Made by a program: the position numbers and the translations under genes. DNA of 64,000 nt from Nitrosococcus watsonii C-113. Lineage in GTDB: Bacteria; Pseudomonadota; Gammaproteobacteria; Nitrosococcales; Nitrosococcaceae. Every line of letters starts with the position of its first letter. Positions within the stretch are counted from its first letter, which is position 1. The notes below the pieces were generated by a model that was not told where the DNA came from, made no database searches, and worked only from the letters and a program-made list of their open reading frames with translations. The stretch lies in NCBI RefSeq assembly GCF_000143085.1, contig NC_014315.1, positions 805,001 through 869,000 of the forward strand, given 5' to 3'. Positions 1 to 10,762 of this stretch are shown in pieces.

Positions 1-18
1 AGTAATTACTCTCTTGAA

Positions 19-31
19 TGCTCTTTAAAAA
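19..31 (+). promoter_or_regulatory. boxA-like rRNA antitermination element in the 16S-23S spacer
   Basis: The sequence TGCTCTTTAAAAA closely matches the boxA element (TGCTCTTTAACA) that loads the Nus factors onto rRNA transcripts. It lies about 95 bases before the 23S gene, where boxA normally sits in the spacer. The 16S gene would be upstream, outside the window. The element is read directly from sequence; antitermination is inferred. Confidence 0.7.
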
Positions 32-124
32 CGAGGGGAAGTTTAAGAGAAGAAGGCGCATGAGCGGAGAGCTTGTGTGGTTTATATGGAATGGCGTTAT
101 AGCCCAGGTTGTTTGGGGTTATAT

Positions 125-3035
<2,911 letters not shown>

Positions 3036-3085
3036 TATAACACCCAAGCGAGTTGGGCGTGTTGCCTAGAGAGACTTCTCTTTTT

Positions 3086-3202
3086 TGCCTGGTGGCCATA
3101 GCGAGTAGGTCCCACCCGATCCCATTCCGAACTCGGAAGTGAAACTGCTCAGCGCCGATGATAGTGTGGGATTACCCATGTGAAAGTAGGTCACTGCCAG
3201 GC
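3086..3202 (+). rRNA. 5S ribosomal RNA
   Basis: A 117-nt 5S rRNA begins TGCCTGGTGGCCATAGCGAG and ends GGTCACTGCCAGGC. The terminal TGCCTGG/CCAGGC(G) stem closes the molecule, and the conserved CCGAACTCGGAAGTGAAAC segment is present. It follows 23S by 50 nt in the usual operon order and is followed by a strong intrinsic terminator, so it is the last gene of the rRNA operon. Confidence 0.97.
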
Positions 3203-3211
3203 GCCTTAAAT

Positions 3212-3256
3212 AGAAGCCCCCAGCGGGATAACTCCCGCTGGGGGCTTTCCTTTTTC
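3212..3256 (+). terminator. Rho-independent terminator of the rRNA operon
   Basis: A nearly perfect GC-rich stem, AAGCCCCCAGCGGGA / TCCCGCTGGGGGCTT with a TAAC loop, is followed by TTCCTTTTTC. It lies 10 nt after 5S. The hairpin is unambiguous. Confidence 0.95.
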
Positions 3257-3390
3257 GCTAGAAATAGCTCTAGCGTGCCATCTTTCTGTTCGTACAGCCA
3301 TTTTTGCTGTGTGCGAGGGGGGCCAACGTCTATCTTTATTACATCTCTCCCTACAGCATTCTTTTTAATTAAGCCAAAAAATGAGGGGGA

Positions 3391-3768
3391 TTAGTTTGAG
3401 ATGTTAGTGTTCTTTATGGGAAGGCTCTTTATCTCTTCAGCAACTTGACTAAATTGTTTGATTTGATTAAATCCTAAGCTTACGATCTTTGAGCCAAAAT
3501 CCTTAATAATAAGGAAAAACTTTGGAATTTTATAACCAAGGTATATGATACTTGCCACTACTGCTGTTGCAATTACAATAGCAAAAAAAGCATGCAGTCC
3601 AAAAAAATTCAGAATATTAAATAGATGATAAATGCCTGCAAGGGGTATAAGAAACAGTGCCCCTATGTAAACGAACATAATATAAATATAAAATACTAGA
3701 GCGCTAAATTGAATGAATCTCACTAGCGCTAAACTTAAGCATCGTGCCATAGCTCTGTAATTTATCAT
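3391..3768 (-). CDS. small hypothetical membrane protein
   Basis: This 125-residue frame has two long hydrophobic stretches (about residues 12-45 and 55-80). A basic and amphipathic tail of roughly 40 residues follows, rich in Lys, Phe and Ile. I recognise no family. It sits alone between the rRNA terminator and a methyltransferase, in the most AT-rich stretch of the window, so it may be acquired or fast-evolving. No convincing ribosome-binding site precedes the Met, and a shorter start at the second Met (MARCL) is possible. It could be a genuine small inner-membrane protein or a chance frame in AT-rich DNA; the helix-loop-helix hydropathy pattern favours the former. Confidence 0.45.
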   Translation of the reverse strand: MINYRAMARCLSLALVRFIQFSALVFYIYIMFVYIGALFLIPLAGIYHLFNILNFFGLHAFFAIVIATAVVASIIYLGYKIPKFFLIIKDFGSKIVSLGFNQIKQFSQVAEEIKSLPIKNTNISN

Positions 3769-4268
3769 GAATTATATAGTTTATACTTAATGCTGCTCAA
3801 TGCAGCCCCTACCCCTTAAAAATTGCCCTCTGCGCTGGCCAGCTTCCAAATATTTATCATGGCATAATTGTCGCCTTACATAGAAGTTTATAGAAAGTTT
3901 CTTCCGTAAATAAATATTGCTACCATTTATTATAGCTGCACAAGCGTCTTTAAAGCGACAGAATTCTCGCTAGAAACCAAGTAAAGTATTATTTACCTGG
4001 GTTTGAGAAAAGCTTAAGGATTATAAATATACCCTAGCGAGGTGTGTTAATACAATACGTGTTTTAGGTAAACCTTCTGCCACATTATTTTTTGAATTAT
4101 TTACGCAGTAAACTTTTAACTCATATTAAATTATAAGCAAATGCGCCGACTGATGATCAATGGACTATAGTTATAATGATGAGCGGTAAAAAATGGTTAT
4201 GAGGACCTAATATTTTATTTTGGGGGAACTGGTTTTTCAGCAAATAAATAAAGAGGCTGCAAATTCTT
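3769..4268. other. AT-rich intergenic region, no gene recognised
   Basis: These 500 bases between two divergently oriented genes have no frame of useful length and no recognisable RNA. They are AT-rich and should hold the promoters of both neighbours, but I could not pick a convincing -35/-10 pair. Confidence 0.5.
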
Positions 4269-5036
4269 ATGAAAAAAACAACCGATAAGCCTAATCATTT
4301 AAAAAATACAGCTAGCCAATTGGAAGGCTTCTCTAAAGAAGAAAAAAGACAACGTTCCCGTTTGGATATTGAAGCGGTGCAAAAAGCTTATAAACGCTAT
4401 GCAGCCCTCTATGACACCTGGTTTGGGCCGATAATGCAACGGGGACGCAAGGAGAACATTGCAAGATTAACCTGCCAACCGGGTGATAGAATTCTGGAGG
4501 TGGGCGTTGGAACCGGCCTTTCTTTGCCGCTATACCCTTCTTTTGTCCAGGTAACGGGAATTGATATTTCCCCTGAGATGTTGGAGCGAGCAGATGCTCG
4601 GAAAAAGCGTTTAGGGTTGGAAAATGTAGTCGAGCTACGAGTGATGGATGCCGAATATATGGAATTCCCTGATAATAGCTTCGATAAGGTTACAGCGACC
4701 TATGTGGCTTCTGTAGTCCCTCACCCTGGGCGATTAGTCGATGAATTAAAGCGCGTCTGCAAACCGGACGGAGAGCTTTTTATACTGAATCATTTTCAAA
4801 GTACCAATCCAGTGCTTGCTGGAATGGAACATTTACTTTCACCTCTTTCTCGATTTCTTGGATTCCACCCGGATCTTTGTTTAGATTCTTTTGTGAAAGA
4901 AACCGATCTGGAAGTCATTGATATTACTTCTACCAATCTCTTTGGTTATTGGAAATTAGTACGAGCACGGAATAATAAGCGGTTAACAGCCGGAGTTGCG
5001 GATCAGTCAGCCGTTAAAATAGCTGCCTCTCACTAG
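4269..5036 (+). CDS. PmtA-like SAM-dependent (phospholipid N-) methyltransferase
   Basis: This 255-residue class I methyltransferase carries the SAM-binding motif I ILEVGVGTGLSLPLY at about residues 75-90. The acidic motif II end (ITGIDISPEML) and the post-I VMDAEYMEFPDNSFD strand follow. The N-terminal AYKRYAALYDTWFGPIMQRGR segment with the SLPLYP glycine loop resembles the Rhodobacter PmtA type of phosphatidylethanolamine N-methyltransferase, which converts PE toward phosphatidylcholine at the inner membrane. Substrate is inferred; other small class I methyltransferases share this fold. It is monocistronic, with a weak AGAGG ribosome-binding site. The downstream neighbour is convergent. Confidence 0.75.
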   Translation: MKKTTDKPNHLKNTASQLEGFSKEEKRQRSRLDIEAVQKAYKRYAALYDTWFGPIMQRGRKENIARLTCQPGDRILEVGVGTGLSLPLYPSFVQVTGIDISPEMLERADARKKRLGLENVVELRVMDAEYMEFPDNSFDKVTATYVASVVPHPGRLVDELKRVCKPDGELFILNHFQSTNPVLAGMEHLLSPLSRFLGFHPDLCLDSFVKETDLEVIDITSTNLFGYWKLVRARNNKRLTAGVADQSAVKIAASH

Positions 5037-5096
5037 AATACCTTTAAAAAAGGAGGAAGGATATATACCCCTCCCCGAATATCTCTAAGACATTCT

Positions 5097-5936
5097 TTAA
5101 AAGCCAACGCCGAGGTACCCACCAACGGTCCAGAATTGATTATCAGTAAAAGTTTGGTCATCGGTCCAGTGCCATCGGCCATCAACGCCTACCTTTAATG
5201 CCTTCCAGATCGTGTACTCAGCACCTGCGCCAACCTGGAAGCCAATATCTAAAACTGTTACCGGATCGGAAGGCGGGCTAATCACATGGATATCGAGTCC
5301 GGCTGGGATAATCCAGGGCTGAAATTTCCCCCACTGCGTAAACTTGATCTTAGGTGAGGCGCTTACGGTTAGCATCGTGAGTTCAGTATTTCCAGTTTCT
5401 GGAGAGGGCTTTGCGAGTACGGAGAGTGCTGTGGGCTGGGATCGTGAGCCGAAATGTTTATACTCCAAACCTAACTCAGCTAGTATTGATGCGCCATCCC
5501 ATAGTCCCCAAACGTCGTCGCTTAAGAGAAAATCAAAACCACCACCCACGTACCAGCCATTATCATCGTTGTTGGCGCTAGTTCCTAGATCGGTGAGCAC
5601 CTGCCCGGTGCGGGGGTCATTCAGTTCGGTATAACCGCCTCGGAAGAAAAGCATGTGACCTTCATCTTGCGAGGTCTTTATTCTTTCTACCTTTGTCACC
5701 CGTTCTTCAAGCTGCTCTACCTGCTGCTCAGGATCTCTGGCTTCTGCTTGAGTACGCATTAATTCTCCACGTAGCCTCTGTAGCTCTTCTTCCATCTGTT
5801 GGACCCGTTTTTCTAGTGCAGAAGTAGATTGCTCTGCAGAAGTTATTGGTGGAAAAAATAATGTAATGCTCATCAGGAATGGAATGATTACTACTGCCCT
5901 CGTCTTAGGGGTTCTCCCATTATGGGATTGCTTCAT
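5097..5936 (-). CDS. outer-membrane beta-barrel protein with N-terminal coiled coil
   Basis: The 279-residue product starts with a signal peptide (basic N-terminus, hydrophobic AVVIIPFLMSITLFF, cleavage near TSA-EQ). A Glu/Arg/Leu heptad-rich coiled coil follows at about residues 38-85 (LEKRVQQMEEELQRLRGEL). The rest shows alternating aromatic/glycine beta strands (FFRGGYTELND, GWYVGGGFDF) and a C-terminal strand ending in VGGYLGVGF, whose terminal Phe is typical of BAM-inserted barrels. This matches small porin-like proteins with a periplasmic coiled-coil trimerisation stalk. The function is probably structural or in permeability. It stands alone, convergent with the methyltransferase. Confidence 0.75.
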   Translation of the reverse strand: MKQSHNGRTPKTRAVVIIPFLMSITLFFPPITSAEQSTSALEKRVQQMEEELQRLRGELMRTQAEARDPEQQVEQLEERVTKVERIKTSQDEGHMLFFRGGYTELNDPRTGQVLTDLGTSANNDDNGWYVGGGFDFLLSDDVWGLWDGASILAELGLEYKHFGSRSQPTALSVLAKPSPETGNTELTMLTVSASPKIKFTQWGKFQPWIIPAGLDIHVISPPSDPVTVLDIGFQVGAGAEYTIWKALKVGVDGRWHWTDDQTFTDNQFWTVGGYLGVGF

Positions 5937-6212
5937 GCCTTTCTTCCTCTTAAATATTTTTATTTTGGCGTAAAACTCGCTCTTAGATGCTGAGTTAAAA
6001 GCTCTCGTTAAGATCTAGGACAGCTTTTAAGGCAAAGCAATAGGGCATGAAAAAAAAAGCATGTTTTTCATTCAACTTAAAAATGGTTCGATCTTTAAAT
6101 TATCTCTAGGGAGCTTCTAAAAAGCCGAGCACCGACCCAGCGAACTTATTGCTTACCAGCTACCCTGATGATTTTCACAGCGACGTGCCCTTTCTTTTCT
6201 ATTTCTCACTGA

Positions 6213-7070
6213 TCAAGCAGCCAACCACGCCAGACGGCGCATGTTGTAAACTAAGTTCATCATTCTGATCTTAACCTCGGCCCTGGATTGGCCAATAGTC
6301 CGTATCAAACGATCCGACTGCTGGACACACACATGCTCTACCCGTGCCCGCACCTTCGATCTCTTTCGATTGGCAGCTTTTTCCCGCTCATTAAGCGGTC
6401 GTTTTCGGGTTCCCTTCCGGTGTATATGACTTCGATAGTTCGCCGTTGGTAGCTCCTTTTCCCTTGCTGGGTCGCGATAGGCCGCATCTGCTCCGACATC
6501 TCCGCTGCTATTGTTCTCATCCAACAGCTCCTCTGCTTCTTGGTCCAGCGGGCATCAACATCTTTCTGCGCCGCCTTGGCATCACGCCAGCTTTCGGCAG
6601 TTTCTCCCTCCTTGATCTGGGCATTCTCATCCCCGCTGTTGCGCCGCTCGGGTGCCGGAACAATGGCTCCATCTACGAGCTCTCCCTTGTGGGCAGTGAA
6701 ACCGGCTGCATCAATCTGGCGTAGCACCTCGGTGAAAAGTTTATCGACAAGTTCGAGCTTCTTTAGCCTCTCCCCCCGAAATACCCCCATCGTCTTGGCA
6801 TCTAGCACCTTCCCCTCAGAACTCAAACCAAGAAAACGACAGAAACTGTAGCGATCCCGGAGCTGGAATTCAGTCTGATCATCCGAGAGATGTAGAAATG
6901 CTGCAGCACAAGAACTTTCAACCTCAGCACTGCATCAAAAGGAGGATGCCCTCCTTGACGTGGATCACCATTCCGATAGATCGATCCGAGTATTTTTCGG
7001 AATACCTCCCACTGTACCGTTCGCTCCAATGTTGGCAGCGGGCCTCTGAGGCGCTCAAGTAGATCGAGCC
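6213..7070 (-). pseudogene. decayed IS5-family transposase
   Basis: Three frame pieces read in order as one IS5-type transposase. The N-terminal part (LERTVQWEVFRKIL, then RQGGHPPFDAVLRLKVLVLQ) is followed by a one-base loss near 6895. The frame then resumes as LSDDQTEFQLRDRYSF, then SFCRFLGLSSEG, VLDAKTMGVFR, and DARWTKK. About 60 codons normally found after DARWTKK are missing at roughly 6537. The C-terminal part continues as ELLDENNSSGDVGADAAYRD and RVRARVEHV, ending in MNLVYNMRRL. The frameshift plus internal deletion make it non-functional, and the central catalytic Asp region is lost. I found no clear terminal inverted repeats, so the element ends are eroded. Confidence 0.85.
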
Positions 7071-7101
7071 GGACTCCATTAAATAGTGATCAAATTTTCT
7101 C

Positions 7102-7773
7102 TCAAGTCGATTTTGTTGCACGATAAAACAAAGGCACGAAGAGCATGCCGGCAGTAAAACCACTTAAATGGACTTCCCATGCCACGGCTGTTTGCTCGGT
7201 GTCGGCGGATATTCCGTATAGGAGTTGCAGTCCATACCAGAATATAAGTACCCATTCTGCTGGTACTTGACCAAGAGTAGGATAAATCCCCCGTAGATAA
7301 ATAGCGACGATTCTGGAATGGGGAAATAATCGGAGATAAGCGCCTAATACGCCTGAAATAGCGCCACTTGCACCAATGATAGGATTTTGGGAAGCAGGAT
7401 TTAGAAGAATATATGGCATTATTGCTATAATTCCACATAGAAAATAAAAAATAATAAAGCGAACATGTCCAGTAGCATCTTCAATTGTCTTTCCGAAGAT
7501 CCAGAGAAATAGTAGGTTGCTGGCTAAATGCCATGTACCAGCATGAAGAAACATGGAAGTAATAAGAGTAAGTTGGATAGGTATTGGGCTATCAGCCGGT
7601 GTTATCTTATTTAGAAAAAATACGGGAGTAACCGCAAAGTGATAGACAGCTTGTGCAAATTCCCTTGAACTTAATGAACATTCCCATAGAAAGACTATGA
7701 TGCAGATTCCTATCAAGCCAATGGTTGTTACTGGTAAAGTCGAAGTTGGGCTGGGGTTTCTTATTGGAAACAT
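7102..7773 (-). CDS. rhomboid-family intramembrane serine protease
   Basis: This 223-residue polytopic protein carries the rhomboid signatures. HxxxN (HLASN, residues 82-86) forms the oxyanion side. GASG places the catalytic serine at Ser136, and VHLSGF places the catalytic histidine at His202. About six hydrophobic segments separate these motifs. The family cleaves single-pass membrane proteins within the bilayer; the substrate here is unknown. The gene lies just downstream of the IS5 remnant and is divergent from tsaB with a 51-base gap. Length and motifs look intact. Confidence 0.9.
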   Translation of the reverse strand: MFPIRNPSPTSTLPVTTIGLIGICIIVFLWECSLSSREFAQAVYHFAVTPVFFLNKITPADSPIPIQLTLITSMFLHAGTWHLASNLLFLWIFGKTIEDATGHVRFIIFYFLCGIIAIMPYILLNPASQNPIIGASGAISGVLGAYLRLFPHSRIVAIYLRGIYPTLGQVPAEWVLIFWYGLQLLYGISADTEQTAVAWEVHLSGFTAGMLFVPLFYRATKST

Positions 7774-7824
7774 ATAATTCCAGGTTTATTTTAGAGAGAA
7801 TAGCTCATTGTAGCTTAGCTTAGT

Positions 7825-8520
7825 ATGAAATTATTGGCCCTCGATACCTCGACAGAAGCTTGCTCTGCAGCTCTGCTGATGGCTGATCAAATCTGCGAGC
7901 GTTTTGTGGTTGCCCCTCGAGGTCATTCAGATCTTATTTTAGATATGTTAGAGGCATTATTGGCAGAGGCAGGAGTTTCTCTGGGTGCCATTGATGCTCT
8001 AGCTTTTGGACAGGGGCCTGGTTCTTTTACTGGTGTCCGTATTGGCGCTAGCGTAGCGCAGGGGATTGCTTTTGCCCGTGATTTGCCTGTAGTACCAGTT
8101 TCTTCTCTGGCCGCTCTCGCCCAATTCTGTAAAGAAAAAAAGATACTGGCTGCGATCGACGCCCGGATGGGCGAAATCTACTGGGGCGTCTATGAGCGAG
8201 AGGCAGAGGGTTTGGTTCGGCTGATGGATAGTGAGCAAGTTTGTATTCCTGAAGCTGTTCCCTTGGTGGCGGGGAAGGGGTGGTTTGGTGCGGGCACCGG
8301 CTGGGGGGTTTATAAAGATAAGCTGTGTGCGCGTCTTGGTAGAAGAGTGGATGGCTGGGAAGTAGAGCATTACCCTCGTGCTAGCGCAACGGCTCGACTT
8401 GCTGCCGCTGCTTTTGTTCGAGGCGAGAGCGTAATGGCGGAACAAGCACTGCCGGTCTACCTTCGAGATAATGTAGTAAAAAAACCTTCAAGAGCAAAAA
8501 TAAACAATAAATCACCCTAG
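7825..8520 (+). CDS. tsaB: TsaB, tRNA threonylcarbamoyladenosine biosynthesis subunit
   Basis: The 231-residue protein begins MKLLALDTSTEACSAAL and contains GQGPGSFTGVRIGASVAQG, the hallmark of the TsaB/YeaZ paralogue of the ASKHA-fold TsaD. With TsaD and TsaE it forms the complex that transfers the threonylcarbamoyl group to A37 of ANN-decoding tRNAs. TsaB is the non-catalytic scaffold that dimerises with TsaD. Length matches the E. coli protein (231 residues). It is followed by arsS after 28 bases, so the two may share a transcript, although their functions are unrelated. Confidence 0.95.
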   Translation: MKLLALDTSTEACSAALLMADQICERFVVAPRGHSDLILDMLEALLAEAGVSLGAIDALAFGQGPGSFTGVRIGASVAQGIAFARDLPVVPVSSLAALAQFCKEKKILAAIDARMGEIYWGVYEREAEGLVRLMDSEQVCIPEAVPLVAGKGWFGAGTGWGVYKDKLCARLGRRVDGWEVEHYPRASATARLAAAAFVRGESVMAEQALPVYLRDNVVKKPSRAKINNKSP

Positions 8521-8548
8521 CCGAAGTAAGAGGCATATAGATAGTTTA

Positions 8549-9511
8549 ATGCACGCAACCCTACCTTTATTGCAAGTTACGGATTTTCCTGCCTTGAAGC
8601 GTAAAAATCTGGAAGCGGTGCAGGTTAACCTTGGTTATCGCTGCAATCAACAGTGTGTTCATTGCCACGTCGGTGCAAGCCCGCATCGTAAGGAGGTTAT
8701 GACTCAGGAGACTATTGAACAGGTAGTCGCTTTTTTGCAAGCGTCTAATGTGACTGCTCTTGACCTTACGGGGGGAGCGCCAGAGCTTAACCCCTACTTT
8801 CGGGATCTTGTTACTAGGGCGCGAGATTTAGGCATTCGCGTGGTTGACCGCTGTAATTTGACTATCCTTGAGGAACCGGGACAAGGAAACTTAGCTAAAT
8901 TCCTAGCGGACCAGAAAGTGGAAATAGTGGCTTCATTGCCTTGCTATTTAGAAGAGAATGTTAACCGACAGCGGGGACGGGGAGTGTTTGAGGCAAGTAT
9001 CCGCGCTTTGCAAGCACTTAATTGTTTGGGCTATGGCGATGAGAATTCAGCTTTGGTGCTCAATTTAGTTTATAACCCACAGGGAGCTACGTTACCCCCT
9101 CCTCAAGGAAAATTAGAAGCGGAATATAAACGCCAGCTTCGAGAGCGTTATGGAATTGCTTTTAATAATTTATTTAGCCTAACTAATATGCCGATTCAGC
9201 GTTTTGGCAGTATGCTTGTTTCCAAGGGGATATTTGGAAAATATATGGCCCTGCTGCGGGAGGCCCACCAAGCGGAAAACCTGGCTTCGGTGATGTGCCG
9301 AAAACTTATTAGTGTTGATTGGCAAGGATATGTTTATGATTGCGACTTTAACCAAATGCTTGGCCTATCACTGGTCTATGCTGGTAAATCCAGACTTCAT
9401 CTTTCCCAGCTCATGGAGGTAGACTTGGCAGGCAATCCCATCGCCATCGCAGATCATTGTTATGGTTGCAGCGCCGGGCAGGGTAGTAGCTGCAGTGGAG
9501 CTTTAGGCTAA
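8549..9511 (+). CDS. arsS: ArsS-type arsenosugar biosynthesis radical SAM protein
   Basis: The 320-residue radical SAM enzyme has its cluster-binding motif in CNQQCVHCHVGASPHRKE (about residues 31-48), a GGAPELNP SAM-contact motif, and a Cys-rich C-terminus (CDFNQML, then HCYGCSAGQGSSC) that probably binds an auxiliary cluster. These features define the ArsS family. ArsS attaches a 5'-deoxyadenosyl moiety from SAM to dimethylarsenic, the step that leads to arsenosugars. The next gene is an ArsM-like methyltransferase, the usual partner. It has a typical length and appears intact. Family assignment is strong; the arsenic chemistry in this organism is inferred. Confidence 0.9.
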   Translation: MHATLPLLQVTDFPALKRKNLEAVQVNLGYRCNQQCVHCHVGASPHRKEVMTQETIEQVVAFLQASNVTALDLTGGAPELNPYFRDLVTRARDLGIRVVDRCNLTILEEPGQGNLAKFLADQKVEIVASLPCYLEENVNRQRGRGVFEASIRALQALNCLGYGDENSALVLNLVYNPQGATLPPPQGKLEAEYKRQLRERYGIAFNNLFSLTNMPIQRFGSMLVSKGIFGKYMALLREAHQAENLASVMCRKLISVDWQGYVYDCDFNQMLGLSLVYAGKSRLHLSQLMEVDLAGNPIAIADHCYGCSAGQGSSCSGALG

Positions 9512-9621
9512 TGCGGTTACTGAATTGTAGCGCTATTTGGTTTAGCCTACAGAGATAGGTAGATGAGTTGCGCTGTCTTTTTTTACCCGTTTCCTTTTTA
9601 AAATAGTTAAGGGGTGTATCG

Positions 9622-10746
9622 ATGTCACAGCAAGCTAGTGTCTTAGAACGATATTCAGAAGGTGCCCAGGCGCGCCAGGTTGGGTTATGCTGCGCGGTGG
9701 AGTACGATTCACGGTCGCTGCGGATACTGCCCCAGGAGATCATTGATAAAGACTATGGTTGTGGTGATCCTTCCCTCTATGTTCGGGAAGGGGATGTGGT
9801 GCTCGATCTCGGCAGTGGTGGTGGTAAAGTCTGCTATATCGCAGCCCAACTCGTGGGCAACAAAGGGCGGGTGATAGGCGTGGATATGAATGACGATATG
9901 CTGGCCCTGGCCCGAAAATATCAAGCCGAGATGGCGAAGCGGTTAGGTAGTGATCGGGTCGGGTTTAAAAAGGGATTGCTCCAAGATTTGGCCTTGGACT
10001 TAAGTGCCGTAGATGCCTATTTATCCGCGAATCCGGTAAGTGGCAGTCAGGATCTAGCTCGCTTGGAGGCTTTTAAAGCCCGGCAACGCAAGGAAAGTCC
10101 GCTGATTCCCAATGCTTCGGTGGATCTGGTAATTTCCAATTGCGTATTGAATTTAGTGGATGAAGGGGCAAAGGCGCAAATGGTTGCGGAAATTTTCCGG
10201 GTATTGCGCCCAGGTGGGCGGGTAGCTATTTCCGACATTATTAGCGATGAGGAGGTTCCCCAGCATTTACGTAATGATCCGAAACTGTGGTCTGGTTGTA
10301 TTTCCGGGGCTTTTCAAGAGAAAGCATTCCTTGATGCTTTCGTGGCGGCCGGTTTCATGGCGGTAAGTTACGATAAATGGGAATCTCAGCCTTGGCAGGT
10401 AGTAGAAGGCATCGAATTTCGCTCCGTGACTCTTACTGCCGTTAAGCTTGAAGGCGTCGAGTGCATGGATAGAGGCCAAGCAGTGATTTATAAAGGTCCC
10501 TATACTCAAGTCTATGATGAAGAAGGTCATGTTTTCCCACGGGGAGAACGTATTGCCGTCTGTGAGCGCACCTTTTATTTTTTGACGATGGGTCCTTATA
10601 AAGATGATTTTATTGGTATTTCTCCAGTCGCGCTCCAAGAACCGACGCCCTGGTGCGCGCCTGCGGGGACTCTGCGGCCTGCGCGGGAAACCAAAGGGGG
10701 AGTGCATAAGGGAAGTTCCGGCGCAGGGGCAAGTTGCTGTAGCTAA
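9622..10746 (+). CDS. ArsM-like arsenite S-adenosylmethionine methyltransferase
   Basis: The 374-residue product has a class I SAM fold (VLDLGSGGGKVCYIAAQLV, residues 60-78). It carries the ArsM hallmark Cys residues Cys174 (ISNCVLNL) and Cys226 (WSGCISGAF), which hold trivalent arsenic, plus an N-terminal Cys pair at 23-24. A C-terminal extension ends in GASCCS, another thiol pair. ArsM methylates As(III) stepwise. Next to arsS it would supply the dimethylarsenic substrate for arsenosugar formation. A GGGG-containing ribosome-binding site (AAGGGG) precedes the Met. It is convergent with mutS, 16 bases away. The substrate remains inferred. Confidence 0.82.
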   Translation: MSQQASVLERYSEGAQARQVGLCCAVEYDSRSLRILPQEIIDKDYGCGDPSLYVREGDVVLDLGSGGGKVCYIAAQLVGNKGRVIGVDMNDDMLALARKYQAEMAKRLGSDRVGFKKGLLQDLALDLSAVDAYLSANPVSGSQDLARLEAFKARQRKESPLIPNASVDLVISNCVLNLVDEGAKAQMVAEIFRVLRPGGRVAISDIISDEEVPQHLRNDPKLWSGCISGAFQEKAFLDAFVAAGFMAVSYDKWESQPWQVVEGIEFRSVTLTAVKLEGVECMDRGQAVIYKGPYTQVYDEEGHVFPRGERIAVCERTFYFLTMGPYKDDFIGISPVALQEPTPWCAPAGTLRPARETKGGVHKGSSGAGASCCS

Positions 10747-10762
10747 TAGCTATTAGCCCTCT

